A DNA stretch of 64,000 bases from Schizochytrium sp. CCTCC M209059. Its lineage: Eukaryota; Sar; Bigyra; Thraustochytrida; Thraustochytriidae. Of this stretch, positions 1 through 10,523 are shown one piece after another (position 1 is the stretch's first letter; each line of letters opens with the position of its first letter). The translations under genes and the position numbers were made by a program. The notes beneath the pieces are model-generated. The model made no database searches, was not told where the DNA came from, and was given only the letters and a program-made list of their open reading frames with translations. The DNA is taken from positions 68,479-132,478 of the forward strand of contig KN805447.1 of assembly GCA_000818945.1 (NCBI GenBank). Direction: 5' to 3'.

Positions 1-308
1 GCCAGCGGCCTTGCGCGGCCCCGCGCGGCTCGAGGTGGTTTGGCGCGGCCCCGCGCGGCCGGGCTGGATTGCTTCTCTTCTGCGGCCGGCTCCGCAGAGG
101 TGCGCGCACTGGCAGCGGCCACTGGCGGTGCGTGCGTGCAGTACTTTCCGGCTCCCAGTGGACCCACGGGCATGTACGTAGTAGGAAAGCAAAGCAGCGC
201 AAAGCAGAGGAAAGCAAAGCAAAGCAAAGCCCGAACGAGAGACCGCGGCCGGCGCTCGAGCCGTAAGAGCAAGGGCGCAGCGGGCAAGAGCAGCAGCCAG
301 CAGCGAGC
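1..308. other. 5' flank of the first gene, with an AAAGC-type short repeat
   Basis: GC-rich upstream sequence. Positions 187-229 hold a run of imperfect AAAGC pentamers (AAAGCAAAGC and variants). Several short open frames cross it but none resembles a protein. It is best read as promoter and 5' UTR of the gene starting at 309. Confidence 0.4.
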
Positions 309-935
309 ATGGCGGACAAGGTGGACGTCGAGGCGCCTGCGCCGTCGATCGAGGGCGCGGAGGACTCCGTGGATGTGAAGACGGGCGCCGAGTGCTGGAA
401 AGAGGTGCTCGACATTGGCGGAGAGACGGTGTACTGCTACTTTCAGACAGCGCACGTGGTCCCGGACGGCATCGCCGTGGCCCTGGTGACCATCGCCATC
501 CAACTGTTTGCTTTCCAGGTGTTCATCTACGAAAGCATTGTGTGCTCCATCGTGAGCAGCGACGAATGCTCGCTGACTGGCGGTATTCTGGACAAGGATG
601 AGAACGGCACCTTCCACGTCAAGGTCGAGTCTGCTTCACCGCAGGGTATCATTTGCGGACTCGTCATTGCACTCATTTTCTTGCTTCCGGATTTCACAAA
701 AGGTATCGTCTTCTTCAAAAAGGGCTACATCATGATTGGCATTGTGCACACTCTTGTCTCGCTTGTTGCCATTTTGGCCTCCATTCTCTATTGTGCTACG
801 ACCGCAATCTCGGACGTTTCGGTGCTTACAAATATTGTGGTGCTCGTTTTCCTCACGGATTTGGATGAGCGCATGTTCGAGGTGCACGGCTACGCGCGTA
901 ACTTTTTCCGTGGCAAGTACGTCACGATAGTTTAG
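309..935 (+). CDS. Small multi-pass membrane protein of unknown function (208 aa)
   Basis: Single-exon frame from an ATG. Hydrophobic segments lie at about residues 53-75, 111-136, 139-165 and 170-183, giving three to four membrane helices after a ~50-residue acidic, soluble N-terminus with no signal peptide. The loop at 80-110 has two Cys (79 and 87) and an NGT glycosylation sequon near 99, so it could face the lumen or outside. The C-terminus (after 184) is short and basic and ends in TIV, a possible but unproven PDZ-type end. I do not recognise the family. Coding is supported by the length, the hydrophobic periodicity and the absence of a better frame. Confidence 0.75.
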   Translation: MADKVDVEAPAPSIEGAEDSVDVKTGAECWKEVLDIGGETVYCYFQTAHVVPDGIAVALVTIAIQLFAFQVFIYESIVCSIVSSDECSLTGGILDKDENGTFHVKVESASPQGIICGLVIALIFLLPDFTKGIVFFKKGYIMIGIVHTLVSLVAILASILYCATTAISDVSVLTNIVVLVFLTDLDERMFEVHGYARNFFRGKYVTIV

Positions 936-1646
936 GCGTATATTCGTCTGGATTTGGATCTGAATCTCAACCCACGGCCTGAGCCTTGGCCCAGACTTTA
1001 GGCCTAGGCTAGCTACTACTCTCCGATTATGGTGTCGGACTTTTACTATCTACTTCGCCAAATATCTGATTTTCTCTTTGTGTTTTTACAAAGGTTTGAG
1101 AGCGAGCAATTGAGGCCCATTTGCCCGAGCTTGGCTCGAACAGAAAAAGTTGAGCATAAGAAATGGGCACATTTGGTCAGGCAAATTGGTGGTTCTGACG
1201 TACACGACTTGATCTCTCCGTGTCGCGGAGACAAATCCCGTCGAGAGACATGTAGCTGACGCAATCTTGTCAGTTGTCAGTTCGAGACCTGCAACCGTTG
1301 CCACCTTCTTGTTTGTTGTCTGTTAGTGACCTGGAGCTGATGCGATCTTTTTGGTGTCTGCTTTACCTTCTCGCGGAAGCCGTCCATATAGCAATGAGCT
1401 TCTCCTTCGGGTGTTCCAACCCCACCTCGAAGGTAGGGCCAGCGGGCTTCGGTTGTGGTCCGTTAAATTTTCCAGTGCTCAGCCATTGAGCCTTTAATTT
1501 CGGACGACAGCGGGCGGGCTAGCACAAACGAACGCAACGCGCCTAGCGACTCGCAGCAGCGCCAGTCAACAGCGGCAACTGAGACAGCAGCAGACGGCGC
1601 TTGCACGCTGACGAGTAAGGCTCTTCACGCAAGGCGCCAACTGAGC
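936..1646. other. Intergenic region, no gene seen
   Basis: About 710 bases between the membrane protein and the ankyrin gene. The two open frames here (near 1029-1259 and 1274-1489) show no family features and overlap open frames on the other strand. It presumably holds the 3' UTR of the first gene and the promoter of the second. Confidence 0.4.
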
Positions 1647-2966
1647 ATGGTTGGGGATGCTTCTTCTGGAGCTGCCGCTGTTGGTGCTCCTGCAGGCGCC
1701 GGTAAAGACGACGACGAGCACAGCCTGAGCAGCCTCGACAGCGAGACGCAGCGCGATGCACAGCTGCAGGTGGCGGCAGCGAAGCGACGTGCATCAGCAG
1801 AAGTTCAGACAGCGACCTCGGCGGCAGCAGCAGCAGCAGCACAAGAAGAAAACAAAGCGAGCGAGGGCAAGGCCAAGGCTAAGCTCACGGAAGAGGAGCG
1901 TGCACGACTTGAGGAGGAGCGCATCCGGCTCGAGGAGGAGCGCGAAAAACGCGAGATCGAGAACGAAACCGGGGCAGAGCTCGTCGATGCCGCCCGAAAG
2001 GGCGAGCTGGAGCAGGTCAAAGACATTATCAAATTTGCGCAAGAAGAAGAGCTGTCTGTCCTCGAGTACCGTGTCCCACCGCTCAGCGGGGCGGACCCAG
2101 CGAAACATTGGACAGGCGCCACCGCACTGATTTCATCGTGCCGCGCAGGCCAAGTCGCCGTGGTCGAATATCTTCTCGAACTCGGCGCCAACACTCAGGC
2201 TACGGATGATGAGTGCAAAATGACGTCTCTGATGTGGGCGGCGTACATGGGACATGTCGAGGTTCTGCGCTCTCTCAAGGGCTGCGACCACGACGCGCGC
2301 GATGCACAGTCGCGGACGGCGCTCATTATCGCTGCTCAGGAAGACCACGTGGAAGCTGTGGAAATTCTCGTCTGGAATTCGAATGTTGATCTCAAGGATG
2401 CCTCGGGCTCCAGCGCACTCGCAGTCGCTTGTAAAATTGGCAACTTTCGCGTCGCCAAAATGCTTTGCGATTATTCCGCAGACGTCGATGCCCAAGATAT
2501 TGCGCGTCGCACGCCTCTCATGCACGCGGCGCGCTGGGGGTTTGTCAAGACTACCACGCTGCTTATAGATCGAGGTTCTGATGTGGATGCGCGCGACAAG
2601 ACAGGATGGACAGCGCTCATGCTTGCCAGTCGCTGGAACCATCCGCGCTGCGTTCAACTGCTACTCGAAGCAGATCCTGCGCTCGGCGTTCGAGATCGCG
2701 TCTCGGGTAAAAATGCTGTGCTTTGGGCGGCCGAGAAACATCGTGACGTCACGGTGCTCAAGATGCTGCTCAGTGTAGCTCCCTTGGACGTGCTTCGCTG
2801 CAAGGATATTTACGGTCACACTGCGCTGGATCTTGCCATCAATGTCGAGGCCGAGGCACTTCTTAAGGATGCCTTTACGGCATTAACTGGTTCCGAAACC
2901 GGTGAGAAGAGCGATGATGGCCAGGACGATGATGACGACGACAATGAGACGGATAGCGATGTCTGA
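1647..2966 (+). CDS. Ankyrin-repeat protein with an N-terminal acidic coiled coil (439 aa)
   Basis: Residues 1-70 are low-complexity (Ala-, Glu- and Ser-rich). Residues 80-107 form a charged helix with repeated EEER units, a likely coiled coil. From about 111 to 400 there are eight or nine ankyrin repeats; clear TALMxA-type cores occur at TALIIAAQ (~225), TPLMHAAR (~289), TALMLASR (~322) and TALDLAIN (~392). The last 25 residues are Asp/Glu-rich. Ankyrin repeats mediate protein binding; no catalytic domain is present, so it is probably a scaffold, partner unknown. The 3' end of the gene, including the stop codon, is repeated just downstream. Confidence 0.88.
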   Translation: MVGDASSGAAAVGAPAGAGKDDDEHSLSSLDSETQRDAQLQVAAAKRRASAEVQTATSAAAAAAAQEENKASEGKAKAKLTEEERARLEEERIRLEEEREKREIENETGAELVDAARKGELEQVKDIIKFAQEEELSVLEYRVPPLSGADPAKHWTGATALISSCRAGQVAVVEYLLELGANTQATDDECKMTSLMWAAYMGHVEVLRSLKGCDHDARDAQSRTALIIAAQEDHVEAVEILVWNSNVDLKDASGSSALAVACKIGNFRVAKMLCDYSADVDAQDIARRTPLMHAARWGFVKTTTLLIDRGSDVDARDKTGWTALMLASRWNHPRCVQLLLEADPALGVRDRVSGKNAVLWAAEKHRDVTVLKMLLSVAPLDVLRCKDIYGHTALDLAINVEAEALLKDAFTALTGSETGEKSDDGQDDDDDDNETDSDV

Positions 2967-3150
2967 GTCATCTCTGTAATCGAGTAAGACCATCAATGTC
3001 GAGGCCGAGGCGCTTCTCAAGGATGCCTTTACGAAACTGACTGGTTCCGAAACCCGCGAGAAGAGTGAAGATGGTCAAGACGGCGATGACGACAACAATG
3101 AGATGGATAGCAACGTCTGAGTCATCTCAAGGTCCTCTGCAATCGAGTAA
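2835..3150 (+). repeat. Tandem duplication of the 3' end of the ankyrin gene (period 154 bp)
   Basis: The segment beginning at about 2835 (codons for INVEAEALLKDAF onward, through the acidic tail and the TGA at 2964-2966) reappears from 2990 with scattered substitutions and ends at a second TGA at 3118-3120. The unit is 154 bp, not a multiple of three, so the second copy is out of frame with the first. Past the second stop the copies stay alignable to about 3150, with a 9-bp insertion in copy 2. Copy 2 lies after the stop of the intact gene and looks like a non-functional gene fragment. Confidence 0.85.
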
Positions 3151-4972
3151 GAGCTTGGTGATTGTACATTTCCTCGCTAGAGCAAATGTCAAGTCCACGC
3201 GTGCCGTTGGTGGAGCGAGAGCCTGCCCTCCGCCACAATCTCTTCCATTTACACCTCGAACAACGCACCGAGCAGCGGAACGTTGTATGTATACCTTGAA
3301 GCCAGCAAGTGTGGAAACTGCGCACGTCTACAACGCGAAGACACTTCCCCCGCGCCTGCGAATCCCTTCCCCTCGAATCCCGGACAGCCAGCCAGCTCAC
3401 GGTCCCTCGGGCCCCTCGTGGCGGTCAGTGACAGTCAGCAGCGCATTGGTGTTCCATGGCCACGCCACTTTCGCTCATTCTGAGGGCAGTCGGCTGCTGC
3501 TGCTCCTGCTGCTGCGTGCGGAAAGCGGACACTCTCCAACTCGCTGCGGGCCCGCTGTCGCTAGCTGTTGCCTCCCACCACGAAGGCAGGCAAGCAGGCA
3601 GGCAGGCATCCAAGCCAATACAAGCCAGACAAAACACGGAGTCATTCAACAAGCCAGCTAGCCGACCAGTCAACATGCAAACAAGCTCGTCCCCAATAAA
3701 CATGTTCGAGCTAAGCCCAAAATTGACTCCCTACGTTGTCGCCGTCGCATGCCAGTGGCGGCTCTTGAGAGCTCGAGGCTGGCAAGCTCAAGTCGTTGCT
3801 TGCTTGTCCACGCTACTTCTTTGGTTGCAGCTTGCAGTTGGGTCAGCGATGACCAACTTGCGGTCAACGCACGGTTCATAAGCAGCAGGCAGCTAGCTGG
3901 CTGGCTGCAGGCCCCGTCGCCGCACGACAAGAGTCGTCGGCAGGCCTCGCTCATTCTCGCTCTCTCGCTCTCTTCCGGCCCTCGCTCTCTCTCTCTTGGT
4001 CTCCCCGTCGTGCGCGGCGCGGCGCGAGACGCTTTGACGGCGAAATGATGATGTGGCTCACCATCGCATGTGTCCATTTTATCCGTGACGGGACGGGCGG
4101 TCTCGCATCGTCCCTTTTGGGAGATAAATTCGCGTCTTACCCCCCGTGTGCGCTTCCTACCTCTCTTCGTTCACCGTTCGCAGGAGCGCCTCAGGGAGGC
4201 AGAGAAGACAAACTTTCCTCCGCGCTGGCACGGGCTCTTCCACTGACTCTGCAGAGGCCCCCCATGTGCCACGCGCCTGCCAGGTTTTTGCCGTCGCGGC
4301 GCCCCGAAGAGTGGGGGTATCTTAGACCTCTCTAAAACACGACAGAGAGACGGCCCGCACCTCTGATTCCTCTTTTCTCTCCTTCGCGCCGTCGGCCTCT
4401 TCGGCTCCGCGCCGGCCGGCCGGCCAACCGACCGCGCCTCCGCCGCCGCGCGAAGACGGCGGCGCGCCGTGTCCTGCCGGGCTTCCTCCCGGCCGTCTCT
4501 CCGCCCTCTCTCCGGGAGATCTGCCTCCCTGCTCCGCTCTTTCAGGCTGCTGCATGGTAAGAAAGAGGCCAGGCGCACCTTCTTATTTATTTGTTTAAGT
4601 GCCTTCCCGCGCAGGAAGGCACCTGAAAAAAAGGCGCACGCGGCGCGGCGAGGAATCGCCAGCAGACCCAAGATGGAGAGCCGCCGCGCGTGAGGCAAGG
4701 AGCGCGCCTTGGAGCCTTGGAGCCTGCCTGCCTGTCTGCGCGCGAAGCTGCTTGCGAGCCTGCGCGTCTGTGTGCGCGCCGAGGACGCCGGGCCAGCAAG
4801 CCAGCGGACGACCTTCGTCGATCGGACATCGCGAGTCGGCCGGCTGCCGCGGACCCCGTCTCTTCCTTAGCCACTCGCCACTCCTCCGTCTCGCTCTCCT
4901 CCACGGTCTCGGCGTTGGGGCGTAAAGCAAAATCACGTGAGAGAGCAAGGTCGACGTCGCTGGGAAGCCAGC
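3151..4972. other. Long intergenic region upstream of the Dispatched-like gene
   Basis: About 1.8 kb with no convincing gene. It holds short simple repeats (AGGC/AAGC tetramers near 3588-3610, CT-rich runs near 3950-4000) and very GC-rich blocks (4390-4520). Open frames exist on both strands but overlap each other and are arginine- or serine-rich by composition. It probably contains the promoter and 5' UTR of the gene starting at 4973. Confidence 0.4.
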
Positions 4973-7900
4973 ATGCACGCAGAGGATAAGCCCAAGACGG
5001 AGATTGGGCGCGGATGGGTCTGGGCCGCGCGCTTTCCATGCCTTCTTCTCGTGGCCTGGCTCGTCATCTTGCCAGGCATTGCCGTCTCAACCATTCTACT
5101 CACAGATGCGAAGAACCTCACTATTGAGAGCGACTTCGAGAGCTACCTGAGCTCCGATGAGCCGGCATCCACCGAGTACGACGAGCTCGAAGCCATTCTC
5201 GCCGACTATGACGCACCAACCGCTGCCGACAGCAGCAGGCGACGCGCCTTGCAAACGACGCTCAACCCCGATGGTTCCGCGCCTGAAGTCACGTGGCGTG
5301 CCTTCATCGAGATCATCTACTATTGCGGCGAGAATTGCGACACAATCTTTACGGAAAACCGCATCGAAAGCATTCACGACTTCGAGATGGACTTTGAAGC
5401 CGACATGTACAGCGGGTATTGTCCACGAAAGGAAGACTCCTCCGACTGCGTCGAGGCAGAGTCCATCCTCAACTACTTTTACCCGACAGTCACCTCATCG
5501 GGTCTCGTTTTAGATGGCAATGGCGACTCGATGCTACCCGTCGACAGCGTCATCAGCCTCATTCAGTCTTCTGCGCAAGACGAATCGGATCTCTGGTTCT
5601 TCCCGCGCGATTTCGTCGAAAATGGTGCGAACATTTCGATTGTGCGGTCAAGCTTCGAGTTTCGCTATCGGGACAAAGCTACCATGACTTCCATGATGCG
5701 CAACGACCTTTTGCCGTACCTCAGTGCGCGCAAGCACCTTGCTGACAACCTGCGCGTAGCATGGTACAACAGCAACATGAACACGATCGAGATTGAAGAG
5801 CTCATCCTTCACGATTTGCAGTTCGGTATTATCTCGCTCGCCTTTGTCTTGGGATGCATGGTCGTGCACTCGAGATCATTGTTCCTCGGCCTTGTGGCCT
5901 GCTTTTCCATCGCCATGTCTTTTCCCATCACCTATGTGATCTACACTGTCCCACTGGGCAACTCGGTGATGATGATCTTTAATTTTACGAGCGTCTTTGT
6001 TCTCGTGGGCATTGGCGCCGACGACTTTGCCATCTTTAGCGACATTTGGGCGCAGAGTCGTCATCTTCCGGACTTTGACATGGCCAATCGCCTTCGCTGG
6101 ACATGGCGCCGCGCCGCCGGTGCCACCTTTGTCACTTCTGTAACAACTGCGGCTTCCTTTCTCGCTAACCTTGCGAGCCCAATTCAGCCAATTCGGGAGT
6201 TCGGTCAGTTCATGGGCGTTCTTGTCATCGCCAATTACGTCTTTATTATCGTGGTGCTTCCCCCCGCGCTAGTTATTCAGGACCGATATCTGCGATGGGA
6301 CTTTTTCTCGTGTTGTCGCCGCCGCCTTGGCGTCTTTCGCAAGAGCAGCGACGACCAAGAGCACACTCATAAGGACACAGCAGACGAACGATACCGAGCG
6401 ATGGGACAAACGCCGTCGTCATCAGCGTCCACGTCGCCGAGAAGCCATGGAAGCAATGCGCAGCAGGGCTCTAGCGGAGCTTCTTCGCCCCGCAAGCCAC
6501 ACGCCGTGCCCTCTTTCGCTGCCTTGCTGCGCCCTTCTTTTTGGGGAAACACAGACACATCGTCCCCGCACGAAAGCAACGGAGAACGTGGCGGTCTCGA
6601 GACTAATTCTGTTGTTTCCGAAGACTCGGTGACGATTGACGTTTCGGAGGGAAGCTCTCATGACCGCGCACGCGGGGCCACGCAGGGCACGGTGCCTTCC
6701 TACAACAGCGATGAACTTATCGACGAGCATGATTTTCTCGTGCGCGGCTTTTACAAGAGGGTCGCTCCATTCACGTATCGCTGCAGGTACGCGCTGGTGG
6801 CACTCTTTATCGTTTTGACCGCCTCGCTCGGCAGTGTCATGGTGAGCGAGGTGGAAATGTCGGACGGCCTTCCCGATATCTTTGGCACAGAAACCAATAT
6901 CGGTCTCTTGCTCGAGATTCGCACAAACTACTTTTCTGACACGAGCGTTCCCAACTCGGCAACGAGCGAAACTGATGAGCCGGCAACCGTTGCCATTTGT
7001 GTCGATGAGAATGGCGAAGAAATTGTATGCTCGACACCAGCTCCAACCTCTCAGCCAACGACGGAGACCTCGCCAACCCCCCCACCAACCTCACCACCCG
7101 TGGACGAGCCGACGACGCCCCCGACGTCAAACTTTGAACCAACAGTCGCTCCCGAGCCGAGCACGCCCTTGCCGACCGCCTCGCCCACGCCGGCGCCTAC
7201 ACCATTTCCCGTGACGCCTCAACCTACCACGATCATCCGTCCAAGCAGTATCCCTGCTCAGGTTCTCATCGCCGATGGGTCCACTCTCGTGCCGCACTTT
7301 GGTGACGACGGCCCGGAAAATGGGTTTATTGAGGCATCGACCGGGGTCCGCGAGATTTCGTCAAACCTTTGCGCCTCGTTCGCAGGCGAACCGACCTCTG
7401 GAACAGCTGCTCTTGCAGTTGAGGCGGGCACAGCCGCAACGAGCTGCACTCTCGCGGAAAAGCTGTCCAATTCCATCGACGAGTTTCCCTCGACTCAGGT
7501 CCTTATTGCAGTGCACGGCGCGGACACCGGGGCAGAGGATTCGGTCGAGGTTTCGAACAGTTTTGCAATCACTGTCGAGGATGGTGCTCCTCTCGCTGCT
7601 GTGCGTGCAGCCTCGTCGCTTACGTACGGCCCACCTCTGCTCGTCACATTCACGACGGATAGCAGACGGAGACTACAGGTTTCTTCCGGGCCTCTCGGGA
7701 CGGGCACGAGCGCTTCGGACAGGACTGCCGCGGAGGTTCTTGCAGACGCAAACATCGACAGCTCCATTACATTTTCGGATGGCTCTGGAGCAACGAGTGT
7801 GATCATTTTGTCGTACGCCGAGGCCGACGCGGAGAGCTTGGGCGACGAACTTCGGGCCGCCACTGATGTAAACGCTGTCGAGGTCGACGATGCGATTTTG

Positions 7901-9361
7901 GCGGGGACGCCGAGGCCGACTTCGCCTCCGCAAACGCCAACACAGTCACCCACAGTACAGCCAACAATGTCAAATGCACCCACTACTTTCCCTACAGCTA
8001 ATCCCACCAGCGCGCCGACGTTTGTTTGCGAGTGTAGCGGAAATGGTGATTGTGCGTCAGATGCCACAGCGGCAGACCCCTTGTGCTCGTGCTACGCGGG
8101 GTGGCTCGGCGATACGTGCAACACCACGGATCCGACGTACTCTGAGCTGAGTGATGATCAAGTCTCATCGGTTGACATTTGGTGGTCCGAGGACGATCTC
8201 GAGAACATGGCGGATACCCAATTGGCCATGACCAGCATGTGTACTTACATGGCGAATGAAGTCAATTCGTCGCAAAACCTACTGGAAGTGCGTCGCGTAA
8301 CGAACTGCTTCATGACGGACTTCGCCAGCTACGTTGAGGACCAGGGGCAAAGCTTCCCGATCGAAGATTCCGCGGAGTTTGCGCAGACCTTGTACAGCTT
8401 CGTCACCACAACAAGTACTGGCTATCAGGCCCGCAACTTTGCCCTTTTTAACGAGGACGGCAGCGTCAAACTGGTGCGCATGAAGGTGCTGACAAACATC
8501 AATGAGCTCTTGGCTGCGAGCGAGGCGGACCCACTGTATTTGCAATGGGAAGCGTCTGTCAAGGCGCAAAGTGCTCAGGCGACGCAGTCATCCTTTCTGT
8601 GGGCGCGGACGCAGACGGAGCTGGCAGTGATCCGCGGCACGCTCACGGCAGCGCTCATCAGCGTGGCCTTTGCCTTTGCTGCAATTTTTGTCTTTACTCG
8701 CTTCAACATGACGGTGGCCATCGTCACGACGCTGGCCATCGTCATCGTATTGATTCTGCTGCTCAGTGTCCTCATTGTTTTCATGGGTCGCGCGTTTGGC
8801 GCGATCGAGGCATTGAGCGTGATCATTCTCGCCGGACTCACGGTCGACTACAGCCTTCACCTGGCCCACTCTTTTCACCGCGCGCGACATCCGAATATGT
8901 TTGGCCGCGCGCAGCAAGCCTTGGGACAAACGGGTCCCTCTGTCATTTTTGGCGCCGCGACAACTGCCGGCGCCGCAGCGATCCTCACAGTTTGCGAAAT
9001 CACGTTATTCAACGACTTTGGCATGATCATTGCCATAAACACGGCGCTTTCCCTCGTCACTTCCATTTTCTTTCTCATTCCAGCGCTTCTGATATCGTAC
9101 GCTGCAATGCGAACCGTGATGCGTTGTCTTCGTAGAGAAACTCGCAATCCCGAAGCCAAGCGACGACGAGGCTTGCCCGAAGCAACGGACTTACCCGAGT
9201 ATGACGAGGATGGAAACAACGATGGGGACGATGGTTATGACAGTGTGGGCGCGGAAAGCGACAACGAACTGGGTCTGCCGCCACCGCCGCCAGCACCGCC
9301 TCCCTCGCCAAGGGGCAAGCATGACAACATTCCGACGGCAACGCCAGTTTTTGCCGCCTGA
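4973..9361 (+). CDS. Dispatched/Patched-like RND transporter with sterol-sensing-type domains and an EGF module (1462 aa)
   Basis: Two RND halves: an initial helix (~residues 20-43), a ~210-residue extracellular loop, a five-helix block (nt ~5810-6290), a Ser-rich cytosolic linker, a seventh helix (nt ~6795-6845), a large second extracellular domain and a second five-helix block (nt ~8626-9110). Helix 4 carries GIGADD (nt ~6008), the GxxxDD proton/cation-relay motif of Dispatched-type RND proteins; the second half carries GLTVDY. The second extracellular domain contains Pro/Thr-rich stretches (nt ~7030-7230 and 7900-8030) and a Cys-rich EGF-like unit (nt ~8023-8120, CSGNGDC then CSCYAGWLGDTC). 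The family moves lipidic cargo or uses cation gradients; the substrate here is unknown. The open frame extends 12 codons upstream to a GTG, but the first ATG is 4973. Confidence 0.85.
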   Translation: MHAEDKPKTEIGRGWVWAARFPCLLLVAWLVILPGIAVSTILLTDAKNLTIESDFESYLSSDEPASTEYDELEAILADYDAPTAADSSRRRALQTTLNPDGSAPEVTWRAFIEIIYYCGENCDTIFTENRIESIHDFEMDFEADMYSGYCPRKEDSSDCVEAESILNYFYPTVTSSGLVLDGNGDSMLPVDSVISLIQSSAQDESDLWFFPRDFVENGANISIVRSSFEFRYRDKATMTSMMRNDLLPYLSARKHLADNLRVAWYNSNMNTIEIEELILHDLQFGIISLAFVLGCMVVHSRSLFLGLVACFSIAMSFPITYVIYTVPLGNSVMMIFNFTSVFVLVGIGADDFAIFSDIWAQSRHLPDFDMANRLRWTWRRAAGATFVTSVTTAASFLANLASPIQPIREFGQFMGVLVIANYVFIIVVLPPALVIQDRYLRWDFFSCCRRRLGVFRKSSDDQEHTHKDTADERYRAMGQTPSSSASTSPRSHGSNAQQGSSGASSPRKPHAVPSFAALLRPSFWGNTDTSSPHESNGERGGLETNSVVSEDSVTIDVSEGSSHDRARGATQGTVPSYNSDELIDEHDFLVRGFYKRVAPFTYRCRYALVALFIVLTASLGSVMVSEVEMSDGLPDIFGTETNIGLLLEIRTNYFSDTSVPNSATSETDEPATVAICVDENGEEIVCSTPAPTSQPTTETSPTPPPTSPPVDEPTTPPTSNFEPTVAPEPSTPLPTASPTPAPTPFPVTPQPTTIIRPSSIPAQVLIADGSTLVPHFGDDGPENGFIEASTGVREISSNLCASFAGEPTSGTAALAVEAGTAATSCTLAEKLSNSIDEFPSTQVLIAVHGADTGAEDSVEVSNSFAITVEDGAPLAAVRAASSLTYGPPLLVTFTTDSRRRLQVSSGPLGTGTSASDRTAAEVLADANIDSSITFSDGSGATSVIILSYAEADAESLGDELRAATDVNAVEVDDAILAGTPRPTSPPQTPTQSPTVQPTMSNAPTTFPTANPTSAPTFVCECSGNGDCASDATAADPLCSCYAGWLGDTCNTTDPTYSELSDDQVSSVDIWWSEDDLENMADTQLAMTSMCTYMANEVNSSQNLLEVRRVTNCFMTDFASYVEDQGQSFPIEDSAEFAQTLYSFVTTTSTGYQARNFALFNEDGSVKLVRMKVLTNINELLAASEADPLYLQWEASVKAQSAQATQSSFLWARTQTELAVIRGTLTAALISVAFAFAAIFVFTRFNMTVAIVTTLAIVIVLILLLSVLIVFMGRAFGAIEALSVIILAGLTVDYSLHLAHSFHRARHPNMFGRAQQALGQTGPSVIFGAATTAGAAAILTVCEITLFNDFGMIIAINTALSLVTSIFFLIPALLISYAAMRTVMRCLRRETRNPEAKRRRGLPEATDLPEYDEDGNNDGDDGYDSVGAESDNELGLPPPPPAPPPSPRGKHDNIPTATPVFAA

Positions 9362-9438
9362 TCAAAATTATACAAAAGCCTGAGAACTCAATCGACGGGC
9401 TTTTTGACCTGGATAAGCTTGACATTCGATTATACTAC

Positions 9439-10029
9439 CTACAAATGATGAACGTAATCTTGGATTTTCTTGACTGGAAGCCGAGCTGCTTTGCGGGAGA
9501 GCCCGGTGCGGGCAAAGTATTGCCTGCGGCCGTAGGCGACACTGGGCGAGAACCCATTCTCAATTCGCGTGGCTAAGATATCACGGGCTTCTTCGAAGCG
9601 GGCTCGACGGGCTTGAGCCAAGACAGCTTCAGCGGCCGCCTGATGCGCCTCACGGTCCGCTGCGGACATTTCCTTTTGCTCGAGAACGCGCTTCCGCGCG
9701 GCCGCGTTTTTTCGCGCTGCAGCGCCATAGTCGCCGAGCTTTCCTTCTCTCCGGGCCAGAGCTTTCTGCACAAAATGTGCGCGAGCCTCGGCCTGGGCAT
9801 CGGAGCGCGCGTGGCGGCACGTCTCGTGGCTGCACTTGCTCTCGCCAAGACGAAGTCCGCCTGCGCAGAGTCTGCAGTACATATCGCTCCTTTTCGACTC
9901 GTAGTCGTGCGACCGGGCTTCGCGTCGCGCCTGCCACGCCTGCGAGACATTGTGCTGGCCCTCGAGTGTCGCTACGATGTCTTTGGTCCCGGCGGGCCTT
10001 GTCTCACTCCGCCATTGCACGCCGTCCAT
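9439..10029 (-). CDS. Uncharacterised Cys/His-containing, Arg/Ala-rich protein (196 aa)
   Basis: First ATG is at 10029; the frame is open 21 codons further up without an ATG. Residues ~51-75 contain CRLCAGG, then a Cys and CxxxxCRH, a plausible small zinc-binding site (CxxC...CxxxxC/H). The rest is a long helix rich in Ala, Arg and Glu (repeats of AAARKR/AREGK type), probably coiled coil. I do not recognise the family. It faces the 10524 gene head to head with ~490 bases between them. Coding status is likely but not certain, because Ala/Arg-rich frames arise easily in GC-rich DNA; the Cys cluster argues for a real gene. Confidence 0.5.
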   Translation of the reverse strand: MDGVQWRSETRPAGTKDIVATLEGQHNVSQAWQARREARSHDYESKRSDMYCRLCAGGLRLGESKCSHETCRHARSDAQAEARAHFVQKALARREGKLGDYGAAARKNAAARKRVLEQKEMSAADREAHQAAAEAVLAQARRARFEEARDILATRIENGFSPSVAYGRRQYFARTGLSRKAARLPVKKIQDYVHHL

Positions 10030-10523
10030 CCGCAGCCGCGTCTGCGATGAGTCGAATCGAGATGTGCAAACCAACACGAAAACGCGAGCCACCGCGAAGC
10101 GTCAAAATGGAGTGCATGCAGCATCGCGGGGTGTGTACTACCATTTTTCATTTTGTGTTGGTTGCATAGAAGGAGCAACAGTGAGCAGAGACTTTGGTGG
10201 CAGGGCTTAAAAAAACAAAAACTAAAACTAAAACGACCGAAGCCGCCAACGCTCAACTTAAAGCCACGCTGTCCTCCTCCCATCGCGTCCTTCCCCTTCC
10301 TTCTCAACTCGCGGTGAGTGTGGCTTGTAAAGCCTTTCTGGCCTGCTCTTCAAATGCTCCGCAGGCTGATAGTATGCATGCACTGGAGCGTTGTTGATGC
10401 GGCATAGGCCGCCCTCGCACTGGAGCATTTGCTGCAGCAAAACAAAAACAACCAGGCGACAGGTTCACGCAAGAGTGCTGGCGCTGGCCAGAGATCGCGT
10501 GCGGAGCTGAGCACGGACCAACG
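10030..10523. promoter_or_regulatory. Divergent promoter region
   Basis: Roughly 490 bases between the divergent start codons at 10029 (minus) and 10524 (plus). A short ACTAAA-type A-rich run (10208-10237) is visible. I see no gene and no TATA box that I would call. Confidence 0.35.
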
